Positions 16,495-26,199 of a stretch of DNA of 64,000 nt are shown here, piece by piece. The notes below the pieces were generated by a model. That model searched no databases. It was not told the origin of the DNA and was given only the letters and a program-made list of their open reading frames with translations. Numbering within the stretch: position 1 is the first letter of the stretch; each line of letters opens with the position of its first letter. The stretch comes from Cryptosporangium aurantiacum. GTDB lineage: Bacteria > Actinomycetota > Actinomycetes > Mycobacteriales > Cryptosporangiaceae. Where the stretch lies: positions 1,482,528 through 1,546,527 of the forward strand of contig NZ_FRCS01000001.1 in assembly GCF_900143005.1 (NCBI RefSeq), in the 5' to 3' direction. A program made the translations under genes and the position numbers.

Positions 16495-18591
16495 ATGGTC
16501 GTTCTCAACGCTGCGGTGCTCGACGACGCGGCCCGGTTGGCGGCGGTGGAGCGGGGACGCCGGACGCTGCCGAGGTTGCGCATTCCGTTGGACGGCATCG
16601 CGAGGCTCGCCGCGCGGCTGCTGGATGCCCCGATGGGTGTGATCACGTTCATCGGCGCCGAGGAGGAACACTTCGCCGGCAGCTTCGGCTTGCCGCCGTC
16701 TCTGGCCGCGGGCGGGCAGGCGTCGACGGCGTACTCGGTGTGCAAGTACATGGTCAGTATCGACGCCCCGGTGTCGAGCCCGGACATGCTGGCCGACGAC
16801 GATCCACAGCTGCGCGAGCATCCCCTCGCCGGCGAGTACGGGGTCAAGGCGTTTCTCGGGGTGCCGCTCCGCGACGCCGACGACCGGCCGCTGGGCTCGC
16901 TGACGGTGCTGGACACCCGGGCCAGGGAATGGACCGACGCGCAGCTCTCCACGCTGATCGAGGTGGTGGAGCTGCTCGGCCCGATCCCGGACCGGCCGGA
17001 CACCGCCGAGAACATCGTCGAGGATGCCGCCGCCGAACAGCGCAGCTTCCTCTCGGCGATCCTCGACAGCATGGGCGAAGGCGTGCTCGCGCTCGACGCC
17101 GACGGTGAGGCGGTGGTGTTCAACCGCGCGTTGCGCGAGTTCTACGAGCTGCCCGCCACCGGCTCCCCGGGCGAGGCCATCGATGCTGCGATGGCCCACC
17201 TGCATCAACGCGACGGAACGGTGATGAAGCCCGACGAGTTGGCCGTCGCTCGGGCCATGCGCGGGCAGATCGTGACCGACACCGAGGCGGTGCTGTGCGT
17301 TCCGGGCCTGCCCGACCGGTATCTGCTGACCAACGCCCGCCCGATCCGAGACGCCGACGGCCGGCGGATCGGTGCGGTGTCCACCGTGCGGGACGTGACC
17401 GGGCGCCGCCGTACCGAACGATTCCGCGACTGCGAACTGGCCGTGGCGAGCATTCTCAATCAGGCCGACACGCTCACCGAAGCGGGATCCGCGGTCCTGC
17501 AGGCGACGGCCGACGCGCTGGGCTGGCGCTATGCCGACCTGCGTCTGGTCGATCAGACCGCCTGCACGCTGGACCGGATCGCGCGGTGGCACACCGACGG
17601 GCACGACGTGAGTGACCTGCTGCCCGAGCAACTGCGCCCCGACCAGGCCAGCGTCGCCACCCTCGTGTGGGCCACCGGGCAACCGATCTGGGTTCCCGAC
17701 CTCACCAGGCTGCCGGTCGTCCACGACGACGACGCTCGCCGACGCATCGACGCCTACACCGAACGGGGCCTGCGTGCGCTGCTGTGCGCGCCGGTTTGTG
17801 ACGGTGGCACCGTCCTCGGGGTCATCAGCTGCTTCACCGACGCCGCCGAAGACGACGAGTTCCTCCTCACCGGCTTCCTCACCGGCGTCGCCGGGCAACT
17901 CGGACACTTCCTGAGCCGGGCCCGCGCCGATGACCTCGCACAGGACCTCGGGCAGGCCCGTGCGGACTTCACCTCCCTCATCGGCCACGACATGCGCACC
18001 CCGCTGACCACCATCGCCAGCTACACCGACCTGCTCCTCGACGACCCTCGCGAGCGTTCCGACGACGACCGGCACCTGCTGCAGGCCATCGCCCGCAACA
18101 GCACCCGCCTGCGCGGCCTGATCGACAACCTGATCGATCTGGCCGCCCTGCAATCCGGCCATCTGTCGCTGCAAATGTGCGACGTCGACCTCACCGCTGT
18201 GTTCGCCGCCGCCTGCGAGGCCGCGAAGCCGGCCGCGGACGCCGCCGGCATCACCCTGCAGCCCAAGCTCGACGACGACGTCCACGTCACCGGCGATCCC
18301 GACCGGCTACGCCAACTCGCTGATCTGATGCTGGCCGGTGCGATCGCGATCAACCCCGGAGGGGGCGAAGTCCCCCTCGCCTTGACCTGCACCGGCGGAG
18401 CCGCGCAAATCACGCTGTGCGGCGAAGCCGCCGGGGATCACCGCTGTGTACCCGGCGACACGAGTTTCAGCGCCGAGCGAGCCACCGCCAGAGCCATCGT
18501 CGAACAGCACGGCGGCACGCTCACCGTCACCGGAACCCCGGACACCGCCGACACCGGCCTCATCATCCGACTGCCACTGCCCGCGGACTGA
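16495..18591 (+). CDS. GAF-PAS-GAF sensor histidine kinase with a degenerate ATPase domain
   Basis: 698 residues from the ATG at 16495 (an upstream in-frame start at 16126 would overlap the hydrolase gene). Order: GAF domain (about 20-155, with MGVITFIGAEEEHF), PAS domain (from ILDSMGEGVLALDADG), second GAF, then HisKA with the phospho-acceptor in GHDMRTPLTTI. The last domain should be HATPase_c, but the N-box reads LMLAGAIAINPGG without Asn, no DxGxG motif is present, and the GLGL lid is replaced by FSAERATARAIV. HGGTLTV and the final strands are retained. It therefore looks unable to bind ATP normally. A receiver gene follows 24 bases downstream. Confidence 0.85.
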   Translation: MVVLNAAVLDDAARLAAVERGRRTLPRLRIPLDGIARLAARLLDAPMGVITFIGAEEEHFAGSFGLPPSLAAGGQASTAYSVCKYMVSIDAPVSSPDMLADDDPQLREHPLAGEYGVKAFLGVPLRDADDRPLGSLTVLDTRAREWTDAQLSTLIEVVELLGPIPDRPDTAENIVEDAAAEQRSFLSAILDSMGEGVLALDADGEAVVFNRALREFYELPATGSPGEAIDAAMAHLHQRDGTVMKPDELAVARAMRGQIVTDTEAVLCVPGLPDRYLLTNARPIRDADGRRIGAVSTVRDVTGRRRTERFRDCELAVASILNQADTLTEAGSAVLQATADALGWRYADLRLVDQTACTLDRIARWHTDGHDVSDLLPEQLRPDQASVATLVWATGQPIWVPDLTRLPVVHDDDARRRIDAYTERGLRALLCAPVCDGGTVLGVISCFTDAAEDDEFLLTGFLTGVAGQLGHFLSRARADDLAQDLGQARADFTSLIGHDMRTPLTTIASYTDLLLDDPRERSDDDRHLLQAIARNSTRLRGLIDNLIDLAALQSGHLSLQMCDVDLTAVFAAACEAAKPAADAAGITLQPKLDDDVHVTGDPDRLRQLADLMLAGAIAINPGGGEVPLALTCTGGAAQITLCGEAAGDHRCVPGDTSFSAERATARAIVEQHGGTLTVTGTPDTADTGLIIRLPLPAD

Positions 18592-18615
18592 CCCCACCAA
18601 GGAGGAGTACACCTC

Positions 18616-19014
18616 ATGATCACCGTGCTCATCGGGGAGAACGTGCCCGATCTCGCCTTCGGGCTGGGCCTACTGTTCACCCGCGCCGGATACCGGACCC
18701 GCACCACGATCACCGGCGACGCCACCCTTGCCAGCGCCCGCGACGACGCACCGGACCTGATCGTCATGAACCCTCGTCTACCCGGCATCGACGGCTTCGA
18801 TATCTGCCGGCGGCTCCGCGCCGGACCCGCCACCGCCCGCCTGCCGATCATCATGCTCTCCGTACGGCACCAGCCCGCCGAAGTCACCGCGGCCCATGCC
18901 GCCGGCGCCGACGACTACATCGGCAAGCCGTACGACAACCACGACCTCCTCGCCCGGGCCGAAAAACTGCTCCACCGATCCACGCCCACCAGAGAAACCC
19001 CGGACTTTCCCTGA
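18616..19014 (+). CDS. stand-alone receiver-like protein lacking the phospho-acceptor Asp
   Basis: 132 residues with a receiver fold: LIGENVPDL in place of the usual acidic pair, DLIVMNPRLPGIDGF where the phospho-acceptor Asp is Asn, LPIIMLSV, and the conserved Lys-Pro in YIGKPYD. No output domain. GGAGGAG sits a few bases before the ATG. The missing Asp, together with the damaged ATPase of the upstream kinase, suggests a phosphorylation-independent pair (inference). Confidence 0.85.
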   Translation: MITVLIGENVPDLAFGLGLLFTRAGYRTRTTITGDATLASARDDAPDLIVMNPRLPGIDGFDICRRLRAGPATARLPIIMLSVRHQPAEVTAAHAAGADDYIGKPYDNHDLLARAEKLLHRSTPTRETPDFP

Positions 19015-19018
19015 GGGA

Positions 19019-19744
19019 TCACCGTCCCTGCGAGGCCCCGCGCGGATAGTGGTCGCGGATCATCCGGAGCGGAGAACGGTGCAGCCCGCGGGGGAGCCGC
19101 CCGGCGCGACGGCGCGCCGGATCGGCGTCGGCCGGCCGGGCCTGCAATGAGGTACGGACCCAGGGCCCGCCGGCGTAGAACAGGCCCCCGGCACAATCCT
19201 CACCGCTGATGTCCCGGGCGACCCGTTGCCGATAGACCGGTCCGAACCAGCACCACGCCGGTGGGTCCGGCGGCAGACCGAGCCAGTCGCCGTGCGGTGC
19301 CAGATAGGGCTCTCCGGGCTGGGCGGCCGGACCGTAGAGCGTGCCGCGGTCGAGGACGAGGCCACGCTCGACCGACGCCGAGACGTACACGGTGCCCGGG
19401 TGGGTCAGCGCCAGCGCGAAGCGTCGGATGCGCTCGTCGGCCGGGCCGACTTCGGCCTGAAGGGTGTGCACGGCGATCGGACCGCGACGACGGGCCTCGA
19501 CGTTCGCGAGAGCGGCGTGGTGAACCGGCGGGCTTCCGGCGAGGAACAGCAGCGGGTCAGCGCGCGCGTAGGCCTCCGCGAGAGGGAGCCGGCTGCGCAG
19601 GGGCTCCGTGTCACCGAACCGGCGCGGCTCCGCGGCCGGCAGATGCTCCCGGGCCGCGCGGAGCCAGCGGCCGAGGACGTCGGGCGCGCGGTCACGGCGT
19701 TCGTACCAGCGCACGAGCAGCACGTCGACCGTCCGCTCCGCCAC
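19019..19744 (-). CDS. hypothetical protein
   Basis: 241 residues, not recognised. It has a Trp/Arg-rich N-terminus (VDVLLVRWYERRDRAPDVLGRWL), a LLFLAGSPPVHHAAL strand and a Gly/Trp-rich middle (PHGDWLGLPPDPPAWCWFG). The TGA lies five bases beyond the receiver stop (convergent), and the ATG at 19744 is divergent from the next gene with only 37 bases between. The protein-like sequence and good spacing support a real gene; no function is proposed. Confidence 0.65.
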   Translation of the reverse strand: MAERTVDVLLVRWYERRDRAPDVLGRWLRAAREHLPAAEPRRFGDTEPLRSRLPLAEAYARADPLLFLAGSPPVHHAALANVEARRRGPIAVHTLQAEVGPADERIRRFALALTHPGTVYVSASVERGLVLDRGTLYGPAAQPGEPYLAPHGDWLGLPPDPPAWCWFGPVYRQRVARDISGEDCAGGLFYAGGPWVRTSLQARPADADPARRRAGRLPRGLHRSPLRMIRDHYPRGASQGR

Positions 19745-19781
19745 GGCACGAGCCTACGGCGGTGTGGCGTAGGGTCGCGCG

Positions 19782-20747
19782 ATGGTGAGCGAAGCGCTGC
19801 TGCCGTGGCTCCTCGACGCTGACCCGGCCCTCCGGTGGCAGGTCCAGCGTGATCTCGCGCAGGAGCCACCCGAGGTCTGGCAAGCCACCCGCGCACGTGT
19901 CGCGACCGAGGGGTTCGGCGCGCGTCTGCTCGCGCTGCAAGACTCCGACGGTCAGTGGGCCGGTGGTGCCTACTTCCCCGCCGGTTTTGAGGGCCGGACG
20001 ATGGACGACGTCGGCCAGCCGTGGACCGCGACGACGTGGACGCTCAACGCGCTGCGGGAGTGGGGCCTCGACGCCGCTGTGCTCCGTGAGCGCCGCACGG
20101 CCGAGCTTCTCGCGGAGAACTGCCGCTGGGAGTACGACGACCTGCCGTACTGGGGCGGCGAGGTGGACTGCTGCATCAACGGCTACACCGTCGCCAACGG
20201 CGTCTGGCTGGGCGCCGACATCGGCGGCGTCGTCGACTGGTTCCTCGAACACCGGCTGCCCGACGGCGGATGGAACTGCGAGTGGGTCGAGGGCTCGACG
20301 CGGTCGTCGTTCCACTCGACGCTCAACTCGCTCACAGGGCTGCTCGCCTACGACGCGGCGACCGGCGGCACCGACGCGACGCGTGCGGCCCGGCGCAGCG
20401 GCGAGGAGTACCTCCTGGAGCGCCAGCTGTTCCGCCGCCTGTCGACGGCGGAACAGGTGGCGCCGTGGGTGGACACGTTCACGTACCCGGCCCGGTGGGT
20501 GTATAGCGTGTTGAACGCGGCCGAGTACTTCCGGGACGCGGCGCTGGTCGACGGCACCCCGCCGGACCCGCGCATGGCCGGCGCGATCGATCTGATCCGG
20601 GCCGCGCGGCAACCGGACGGCACCTGGCTGCAGGGCCGCCGGCTGCGCGGGCAGACGTGGTTCGAGGTGGACGCGCCGGAGGGGGCACCGTCGAAGTGGC
20701 TGACGCTGTCTGGCGCCCGGGTCCTCGCGTGGTGGGACGCCCGGTAG
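19782..20747 (+). CDS. alpha/alpha-toroid (squalene-cyclase/prenyltransferase-like fold) protein
   Basis: 321 residues. Repeated blocks of the form LQDSDGQWAGG, LPDGGWNCEW and ARQPDGTWLQGR are the QW-like turns of the terpene-cyclase alpha/alpha barrel, and STLNSLTGLLAYD fits an inner helix. It has no DDTAD-type catalytic motif and is about half the length of a squalene-hopene cyclase, so it is probably not a cyclase. The start ATG lies 37 bases from a divergent gene. No function can be assigned. Confidence 0.8.
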   Translation: MVSEALLPWLLDADPALRWQVQRDLAQEPPEVWQATRARVATEGFGARLLALQDSDGQWAGGAYFPAGFEGRTMDDVGQPWTATTWTLNALREWGLDAAVLRERRTAELLAENCRWEYDDLPYWGGEVDCCINGYTVANGVWLGADIGGVVDWFLEHRLPDGGWNCEWVEGSTRSSFHSTLNSLTGLLAYDAATGGTDATRAARRSGEEYLLERQLFRRLSTAEQVAPWVDTFTYPARWVYSVLNAAEYFRDAALVDGTPPDPRMAGAIDLIRAARQPDGTWLQGRRLRGQTWFEVDAPEGAPSKWLTLSGARVLAWWDAR

Positions 20748-20763
20748 CTCGCCGGGCCGCCGC

Positions 20764-21486
20764 TCACGTCCGGACGAGTTGCTGGCCGCCGTCGATGTCG
20801 TACGTCGCGCCGGTCAGCGCGGTGTTCGTCATCAGGTGCACGGCCAGTGCGGCGACGTCGGCGGGCCCGACCACGCGGCCGATCGGCAGGGCCGCGCGCA
20901 GTTGCTCACGCCGCCGTTCGAGGTCGTCGCCGAGCAGGCGGGCGGAGAGCGGCGTGTCGACGAACCCGGCCGCGATCAGGTTCACCCGGACCGGGGCGAG
21001 CTCCAGCGCGAGGCTCGCGATCAGTGCGGGCAGCGCTACGGTCATCGTCGACGCGAGCGTGAGGCCAGGCCCGGGACGGCGGGCACCGGTGCCGCCGACG
21101 AACAGCAGCGTGCCGGTCGGCCGGACCCGCCCGATGGCCGCCCGCGCCAGGTGCAGCGGCATCCACAGGTGCTCGTCGACGTTGCGGCGCGCCTCGGCGA
21201 AGTCCAACTCGGCCAGCGGCGCGTAGTAGGCACCGCCGGCGGTGACCAGGACGTGGTCGATCGGCGCTGGCAGGCCGTCGAAGAACGCGTCGAGGCGGTC
21301 GGGGTCGGAGGCGTCGAACGCCGCCGTTGCGGTGGCGCCGACGTCGGCGGCGGCGCGCTGCAGCCGGTCCGGATCCCGGCCGACGAGGACGACGTCCGCG
21401 CCTCCGGCCCGGGCCTGGCGGGCGGTCTCCAGCCCGATTCCGGAACTACCGCCGATCAGGACGACGGTCTGGCCGCTCAGCGTCAC
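20764..21486 (-). CDS. short-chain dehydrogenase/reductase family protein without the YxxxK motif
   Basis: 240 residues. The Rossmann motif GGSSGIGL and the C-terminal [11 protein letters not shown] are typical SDR. Where the catalytic Tyr-x-x-x-Lys should be, the sequence reads [22 protein letters not shown], with neither residue present. The GTG at 21486 overlaps the stop of the upstream flavoprotein gene (GTGA), so it is the third gene of a VOC-flavoprotein-SDR operon. The protein may bind NAD(P) without normal dehydrogenase chemistry. Confidence 0.87.
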   Translation of the reverse strand: MTLSGQTVVLIGGSSGIGLETARQARAGGADVVLVGRDPDRLQRAAADVGATATAAFDASDPDRLDAFFDGLPAPIDHVLVTAGGAYYAPLAELDFAEARRNVDEHLWMPLHLARAAIGRVRPTGTLLFVGGTGARRPGPGLTLASTMTVALPALIASLALELAPVRVNLIAAGFVDTPLSARLLGDDLERRREQLRAALPIGRVVGPADVAALAVHLMTNTALTGATYDIDGGQQLVRT

Positions 21487-22823
21487 GAGTTCCTCCCGGC
21501 GCAGATGTCGTCGTACAGCGCGGCCAGCGACGCGTTGAAGATCTCGGAGAACGTCGGGAACGGCTGGATCGTGTCGCGCAACACCTCCACCGGCACCCGC
21601 GCCCGGATCGCCAGCGTCGCCTGCTGCAGCCACTCGCCGGCCTCCGGACCCACCGCGTAGGCACCGACCAGGCGCTCCCCGTCGCTGAGCAGCGTCAGGA
21701 AGCCCACCGACTCGGCGTAGGCCCGGGTGTACGTGGCGGTCTTGGCCACGTCGGCGAGCCGGGCGGTTCCGCTGAACGCGCCGCTTCCGGTCCCGACCGC
21801 GGCGACCTGCGGATCGGTGAAGACTACCCGAGGTACCGCGGTGTAGTCGGCCGTGCGCTGCTCACCCAGGATGTTCGCTGCCACGACGTCCCCCTGGTAT
21901 TTACCGACGTGGGTGAGGAGCCACAGGCCGGTCGCGTCACCGACCACCCAGAGCCCTTCGGCCGCGCGCAAGCGCGCGTCGACCGGAATGCCGTGGCCGT
22001 CCGCGGTGATCCCGACCGTCTCCAGGCCGATGTCGTGCACCCGCGGGCGTCGACCGGTCGCGATCAGCAACCGATCACCGTGGACGTCGGACCCGTCGCC
22101 GAGCGTGAGGACGTACTCGTGACCCTCCCGGCGCGCGGCGGTGGCGCGCGCGTCCAGTACGAGTTCGACGCCGTCGCGGCGCAGTACCTCGGCGAGCGCG
22201 TCACCGAGCGGGGCGGGCTCCCGGGGCAGCAGACGTCCACCGGCGACCAGTACGACCTCGCCGCCCAGCCGGCGCACGGCCTGCGCCATCTCGACGCCGA
22301 CCGCGCCACCGCCGAGGATGACCAGCCGCCGCGGGACGGCCTTCATGCCGGTGACCTCGCGGTTCGTCCACACGCCGGGGAGGTCGGCGAGGCCGGGGAT
22401 CGGCGGGATGATCGGGTCCGCGCCGGTCGCCACGACGACGTTCGGTGCGGTGTGGCGAACGCCGTCGACCTCCACCGCGCCCGGTCCGGCCAGCCGTCCG
22501 GTGCCGCGCAGCAGCGTGATCTTCTTGTCGGCGAGCCACCGTTCCTGACCGGCGTCGGAGTAGTCCGAGACCATGAAGTCCCGCCAGGCCAGCGCCGCCT
22601 CGACGTCGACCTCCGCGGTGGCCAGCGCCTCCCGCGCGCCCTGCACCGCCTCACCGGGGCGGAGCAGGGTCTTCGACGGGATGCAGGCGTAGTACGAGCA
22701 CTCGCCGCCGACCAGGTGGCGCTCGACGAGCGCCACCCGCAGGCCACCGTCGGCCAGCGCGCCCGCGGTGTGCTCCCCGGGCGAGCCGCCGCCGATGACG
22801 ATGACGTCGTAGTCGGCATTCAC
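21483..22823 (-). CDS. FAD-dependent pyridine nucleotide-disulfide oxidoreductase
   Basis: 446 residues: FAD-binding [12 protein letters not shown], redox disulfide [16 protein letters not shown] (C-x4-C), NAD-binding [14 protein letters not shown], and [11 protein letters not shown]. The C-terminal dimerisation region reads [10 protein letters not shown] where dihydrolipoamide dehydrogenase has His-x-His-Pro-Thr-x-Ser-Glu, so the catalytic His is missing; the enzyme is more likely a mercuric-reductase or quinone-reductase type relative. It is translationally coupled to both neighbours (four-base overlaps). Confidence 0.9.
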   Translation of the reverse strand: MNADYDVIVIGGGSPGEHTAGALADGGLRVALVERHLVGGECSYYACIPSKTLLRPGEAVQGAREALATAEVDVEAALAWRDFMVSDYSDAGQERWLADKKITLLRGTGRLAGPGAVEVDGVRHTAPNVVVATGADPIIPPIPGLADLPGVWTNREVTGMKAVPRRLVILGGGAVGVEMAQAVRRLGGEVVLVAGGRLLPREPAPLGDALAEVLRRDGVELVLDARATAARREGHEYVLTLGDGSDVHGDRLLIATGRRPRVHDIGLETVGITADGHGIPVDARLRAAEGLWVVGDATGLWLLTHVGKYQGDVVAANILGEQRTADYTAVPRVVFTDPQVAAVGTGSGAFSGTARLADVAKTATYTRAYAESVGFLTLLSDGERLVGAYAVGPEAGEWLQQATLAIRARVPVEVLRDTIQPFPTFSEIFNASLAALYDDICAGRNS

Positions 22824-23458
22824 CGCAGGACCGCTTGCATGTGCAGGCCGGCGTCCTCGACGGCCTGGTCCGGGGTGCGCCCCTCGGTCCTGGCGGCGAT
22901 GTACGGCGCGTACCAGTCCGACCAGTGGTGCTTCGGCGCCGTGGCCTCGTACGCGCCGTGGTGCTCCTCGGCCTCACGCAGCAGCTCGGCCAGGTTCTCG
23001 ACGTTCGTCGGCGTCACCCGGCCCGGCAGACGGGTCGTGATCTCCTGCAGGATCCACTCGTTGCCGTCCGGGTCGGCGAACGACGCGAACGAGGAGTAGC
23101 TGCGGCGCTCCGGGTCCGGGCCGGTCACGCGGCCTTCGGCGCCCGCGTGGTGGAACACGCCGCCGGCGTCGTGGTAGACCTCGCTGACGTCGGCGCCGCG
23201 CTCGATCAGCTCGGCGCGGGCGCCCTCGACGTCGTCGACGATCAGGTGCAGACCCTGCACCGAGCCGGGCGTCGCGGTCGTCAGACCGGTGCCGAAGATG
23301 ACCGACGCGGGGGAGCCGGGCGGGGTGACCTGGATGACACGGAAGTTCTCGTCGGTGGCGAAGTCGGCATCGAGCCGCCAACCCAAGCCGACGTAGAAGT
23401 CTTTGGCCTTGTCGACGTCGGAGACGGGCACGACGACGACTTCGAGTTTCAGATCCAT
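22820..23458 (-). CDS. VOC (glyoxalase/bleomycin-resistance fold) protein
   Basis: 212 residues. The beta-alpha-beta-beta-beta pattern is clear: [23 protein letters not shown] at the start and [17 protein letters not shown] near residue 145, with [14 protein letters not shown] between. The C-terminal 60 residues are an extra helical extension. It is the first gene of the operon; its stop overlaps the flavoprotein start (ATGA). Substrate unknown. Confidence 0.9.
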   Translation of the reverse strand: MDLKLEVVVVPVSDVDKAKDFYVGLGWRLDADFATDENFRVIQVTPPGSPASVIFGTGLTTATPGSVQGLHLIVDDVEGARAELIERGADVSEVYHDAGGVFHHAGAEGRVTGPDPERRSYSSFASFADPDGNEWILQEITTRLPGRVTPTNVENLAELLREAEEHHGAYEATAPKHHWSDWYAPYIAARTEGRTPDQAVEDAGLHMQAVLR

Positions 23459-23533
23459 GGTCGGGACTCCTCGTCCTGTGCCGGCACCCCAGCGATGCCG
23501 GCTCGACCACTGTTGCGCGGTGGCAGCTCGTAC

Positions 23534-23555
23534 GACCCAGGGAGACTCCCTGGTC
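23534..23555. terminator. hairpin downstream of the lipase gene
   Basis: GACCCAGGGAG and CTCCCTGGTC pair with one bulge, and a second CCCGG/CCCGGG pair follows at about 23560-23575. Both lie in the 159-base gap after the lipase stop and before the VOC start, so they probably end lipase transcription. Confidence 0.5.
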
Positions 23556-23617
23556 TGCGCCCGGTGACACCCGGGTCCCGTGCCCGTGGGCGTGCGGTCA
23601 GGCTTGGACGGTGCCGG

Positions 23618-24922
23618 TCAGTCGTTGTCGAACTCGAGGCTGATCCGGTGTCCATCGGACGGCCAGTTCGGGACCGTCAGCACGTCCGGCGACCCGCCAC
23701 CGCGCGGCCGGACGACGACGCGGACCGTGCGCTTCGGCGGCGCGGCGGGAACGTACAGGTCGACCGCGGAGATGAACGGCTGGCTGAAGAACACCGGGAT
23801 CGGCGCGCTCAGGTCGCTGGTCTTGTCCAGTCCCTTGTCGAACGTGAAGATGCCGATCGTCCGCTTGGACCGCGGGCTGGTCGCGGCGTTGAGGATCTCC
23901 TGGCCGTCAACGGTCAGCGAGTCACCGGCAGCGCCCTGATCACCCCACCACTCCTTCTGCCTGCTGATGACCAGGTTGGTCGACGCGGGGCCGTTCTCGG
24001 TCAGCGCGCCCAGACCCTGACCGGGCAGGCTGGTGAGCAGCCGGATCAGCCGGTCGGTGCGGCGGAACGGCTGGAAGTAGAGGTGGTGCACCGGGGCGCC
24101 GGGACGCACGATCGCGAACTCGTACCGGACGTCACCGCGCCCCCGGAACGGCCCGAACGAACCGTCCGCGGCCAGCGGAAGCCGCGCGTCCGGGTGGCGG
24201 CGCAGCCGGGTCCCGGTGTCCGCGCGCACCGCGTACACCTCCAGCGTCGCGTCGGTGACCCCGACGTTGCTGGGGAACAGCACCGCGCGCCCGGCCAGCA
24301 GGACGGATCCGCGCTGCGGAACGATCCGCGTGGTCTTCGGGTCCCGTCCGGTGAAGAAGCGGTAGAACGCCGCGAACGTCTCCGGCGAACTGACGGTCTG
24401 CGTGTGCGACTGGTCGGGGAACCGGACGTTCGTCGCGCCGGTGATCGCGCGGGCCGGGTCACCTTCGCCCCAGACCGCCAGCGTCGGCACGTTACCCGGC
24501 GGCGCCGTCGCGCTCGCCCCGTCGAGGTTGACGTAGTGGGCGACCCGGGCCGCGCGCTCGGGCGAACTGTTGAGGTAGGCCTGCATCAGCGCGGTGCCCA
24601 GGGAGTGGCCGAGCAGATCGATCCGGTCGGCGCCGGTGGCGGCCAGCAGGCGCGTGATGCGCTGGTCCAGCCCCGCGTAGACCTGCTCGCGGGTGTTCAC
24701 CGCGAACAGCGAGTCGTACTCGTGCGCCTCGATCCACGTCGGGGGGTACCCGTTGGACGCCAGCCGGCGGGCCTGGCTGTCGAACTGGCCGCCGGACCCG
24801 GAGAACCCGTGCACGAACACGATCGGACGCAGCGCGCGCCGCTCGGCGGCAGCCGGAGCGACCTGTACTCCAGTCAGGACGATCATCAGCGCGGCCATCA
24901 GCACTGCGAGACGTCTCAGCAT
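23618..24922 (-). CDS. secreted lipase/esterase
   Basis: 434 residues. A signal peptide (MLRRLAVLMAALMIVLTGVQ, cleavage near APAAA) precedes an alpha/beta-hydrolase domain with IVFVHGFSGSGGQF and the nucleophile elbow DLLGHSLGTAL. The C-terminal 200 residues are beta-rich and may be an accessory domain. It resembles extracellular triacylglycerol lipases of actinomycetes. Divergent from the methyltransferase gene with a 215-base gap. Confidence 0.88.
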   Translation of the reverse strand: MLRRLAVLMAALMIVLTGVQVAPAAAERRALRPIVFVHGFSGSGGQFDSQARRLASNGYPPTWIEAHEYDSLFAVNTREQVYAGLDQRITRLLAATGADRIDLLGHSLGTALMQAYLNSSPERAARVAHYVNLDGASATAPPGNVPTLAVWGEGDPARAITGATNVRFPDQSHTQTVSSPETFAAFYRFFTGRDPKTTRIVPQRGSVLLAGRAVLFPSNVGVTDATLEVYAVRADTGTRLRRHPDARLPLAADGSFGPFRGRGDVRYEFAIVRPGAPVHHLYFQPFRRTDRLIRLLTSLPGQGLGALTENGPASTNLVISRQKEWWGDQGAAGDSLTVDGQEILNAATSPRSKRTIGIFTFDKGLDKTSDLSAPIPVFFSQPFISAVDLYVPAAPPKRTVRVVVRPRGGGSPDVLTVPNWPSDGHRISLEFDND

Positions 24923-25137
24923 GGGTCGACCTCCGGTGTGGCGACGCTGCCCGGTGGCCGAACGCTAGGAGCGCGCCACCGTTCGGGTCAAGCGTCGCCC
25001 GGAGGACTTGGGCAGCTGCCCAAACCGGGAGCAGCACGGAGACCGGAATCCGTGCTCTCCACGGATGTTTCCCGGTACGGACTGGCCGACGCTTCTCCCA
25101 CGCGGGTTCTCCGCGGTGACGAGGAGGGGTTTTCACG

Positions 25138-26199
25138 ATGGCCGATATCAACCAGGCAGAACTGGAGCGGTTCGTCCACGCAGCGGTGGGCGACATGGCA
25201 GCGACGATCTCCGGACTGCTGCTGCACATCGGTGACCGGCTCGGTCTGTACCAAGCGATGGCAGGAGCCGGGCCGCTCACGGCGGACGCGCTCGCCGCGC
25301 GGACCGGGACGGCACCGCGGTACGTCCGCGAGTGGCTGAGCAACCAGGCCGCCGGCGGGTACGTCCGCTACCGGGCGGAGGACGACACGTTCGAGCTACC
25401 CGCCGAGCACGCGGCGGTGCTGGCCGACGAGGACAGCCCGGTGTTCCTGGGTGGCGCGTTCGAGGTGATCGCGTCGTGCTTCAGCGACCACGACCGGCTC
25501 GTGGACGCCTGCCGGACCGGCGCGGGGGTGGGCTGGGAGCAGCACGACGAGCGGCTGTTCTCCGGCGTCCACCGGCTGTTCCGCCCCGGCTATGCCGCGA
25601 ACCTGACGACGCAGTGGATCCCCGCGCTGGACGGTGTCGACGAGAAGCTGCGCGCCGGCGCGAGCGTCGCCGACGTCGGCTGCGGCCTCGGTGCGGCCAC
25701 GCTCATCATGGCCGACGCGTACCCGCACTCGACGTTCGTCGGCTACGACTACCACGAGGAGTCGATGGAAGCCGCCCGCAAGTCGGCCGCGGACGCCGGC
25801 CTGGCGCGGCGGGTGCGGTTCGAGGCCGTCGACGCGAGCGAGTTCCCCGGCACCGGCTTCGACCTCGTCTGCCTGTTCGACTGTTTGCACGACATGGGTG
25901 ACCCGCTCGGCGCCGCGCGGCACATCCGGCAGGCGCTGGCGAGCGACGGGACGTTGCTGCTGGTCGAGCCGTTCGCCGGTGACGCGCTGACCGAGAACCT
26001 GAACCCGATCAGCCGGGCGTACTACGGCTTGTCGACGGTGATCTGCACCCCGGCGTCGCTGGCTCAACCGGTGGGGCTGGGGCTCGGTGCCCAGGCCGGG
26101 GAGGCGCGGCTGACCGAGATTCTCACCGAGGCGGGGTTCACCCGGGTGCGGCGGGCCGCCGAGACCCCGTTCAACCTGGTCCTGGAGGCTCGTCCGTAA
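25138..26199 (+). CDS. class I SAM-dependent methyltransferase with N-terminal winged helix
   Basis: 353 residues. The N-terminal 100 residues form a winged-helix dimerisation domain (GDRLGLYQAMAGAGPLTADA). The SAM motif SVADVGCGLGAATLIMAD is near residue 175, followed by FVGYDYHEESM and FDLVCLFDCLHDMGDP. The layout resembles mycobacterial Rv2258c-type proteins. GAGGAGGGG precedes the ATG. Its 3' end overlaps the converging LuxR-STAND gene by 29 bases. Methyl acceptor unknown. Confidence 0.88.
   Translation: MADINQAELERFVHAAVGDMAATISGLLLHIGDRLGLYQAMAGAGPLTADALAARTGTAPRYVREWLSNQAAGGYVRYRAEDDTFELPAEHAAVLADEDSPVFLGGAFEVIASCFSDHDRLVDACRTGAGVGWEQHDERLFSGVHRLFRPGYAANLTTQWIPALDGVDEKLRAGASVADVGCGLGAATLIMADAYPHSTFVGYDYHEESMEAARKSAADAGLARRVRFEAVDASEFPGTGFDLVCLFDCLHDMGDPLGAARHIRQALASDGTLLLVEPFAGDALTENLNPISRAYYGLSTVICTPASLAQPVGLGLGAQAGEARLTEILTEAGFTRVRRAAETPFNLVLEARP

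Noticed and set aside
16363..18285. 640-codon minus-strand frame
   Set aside because: Antisense shadow of the sensor kinase.
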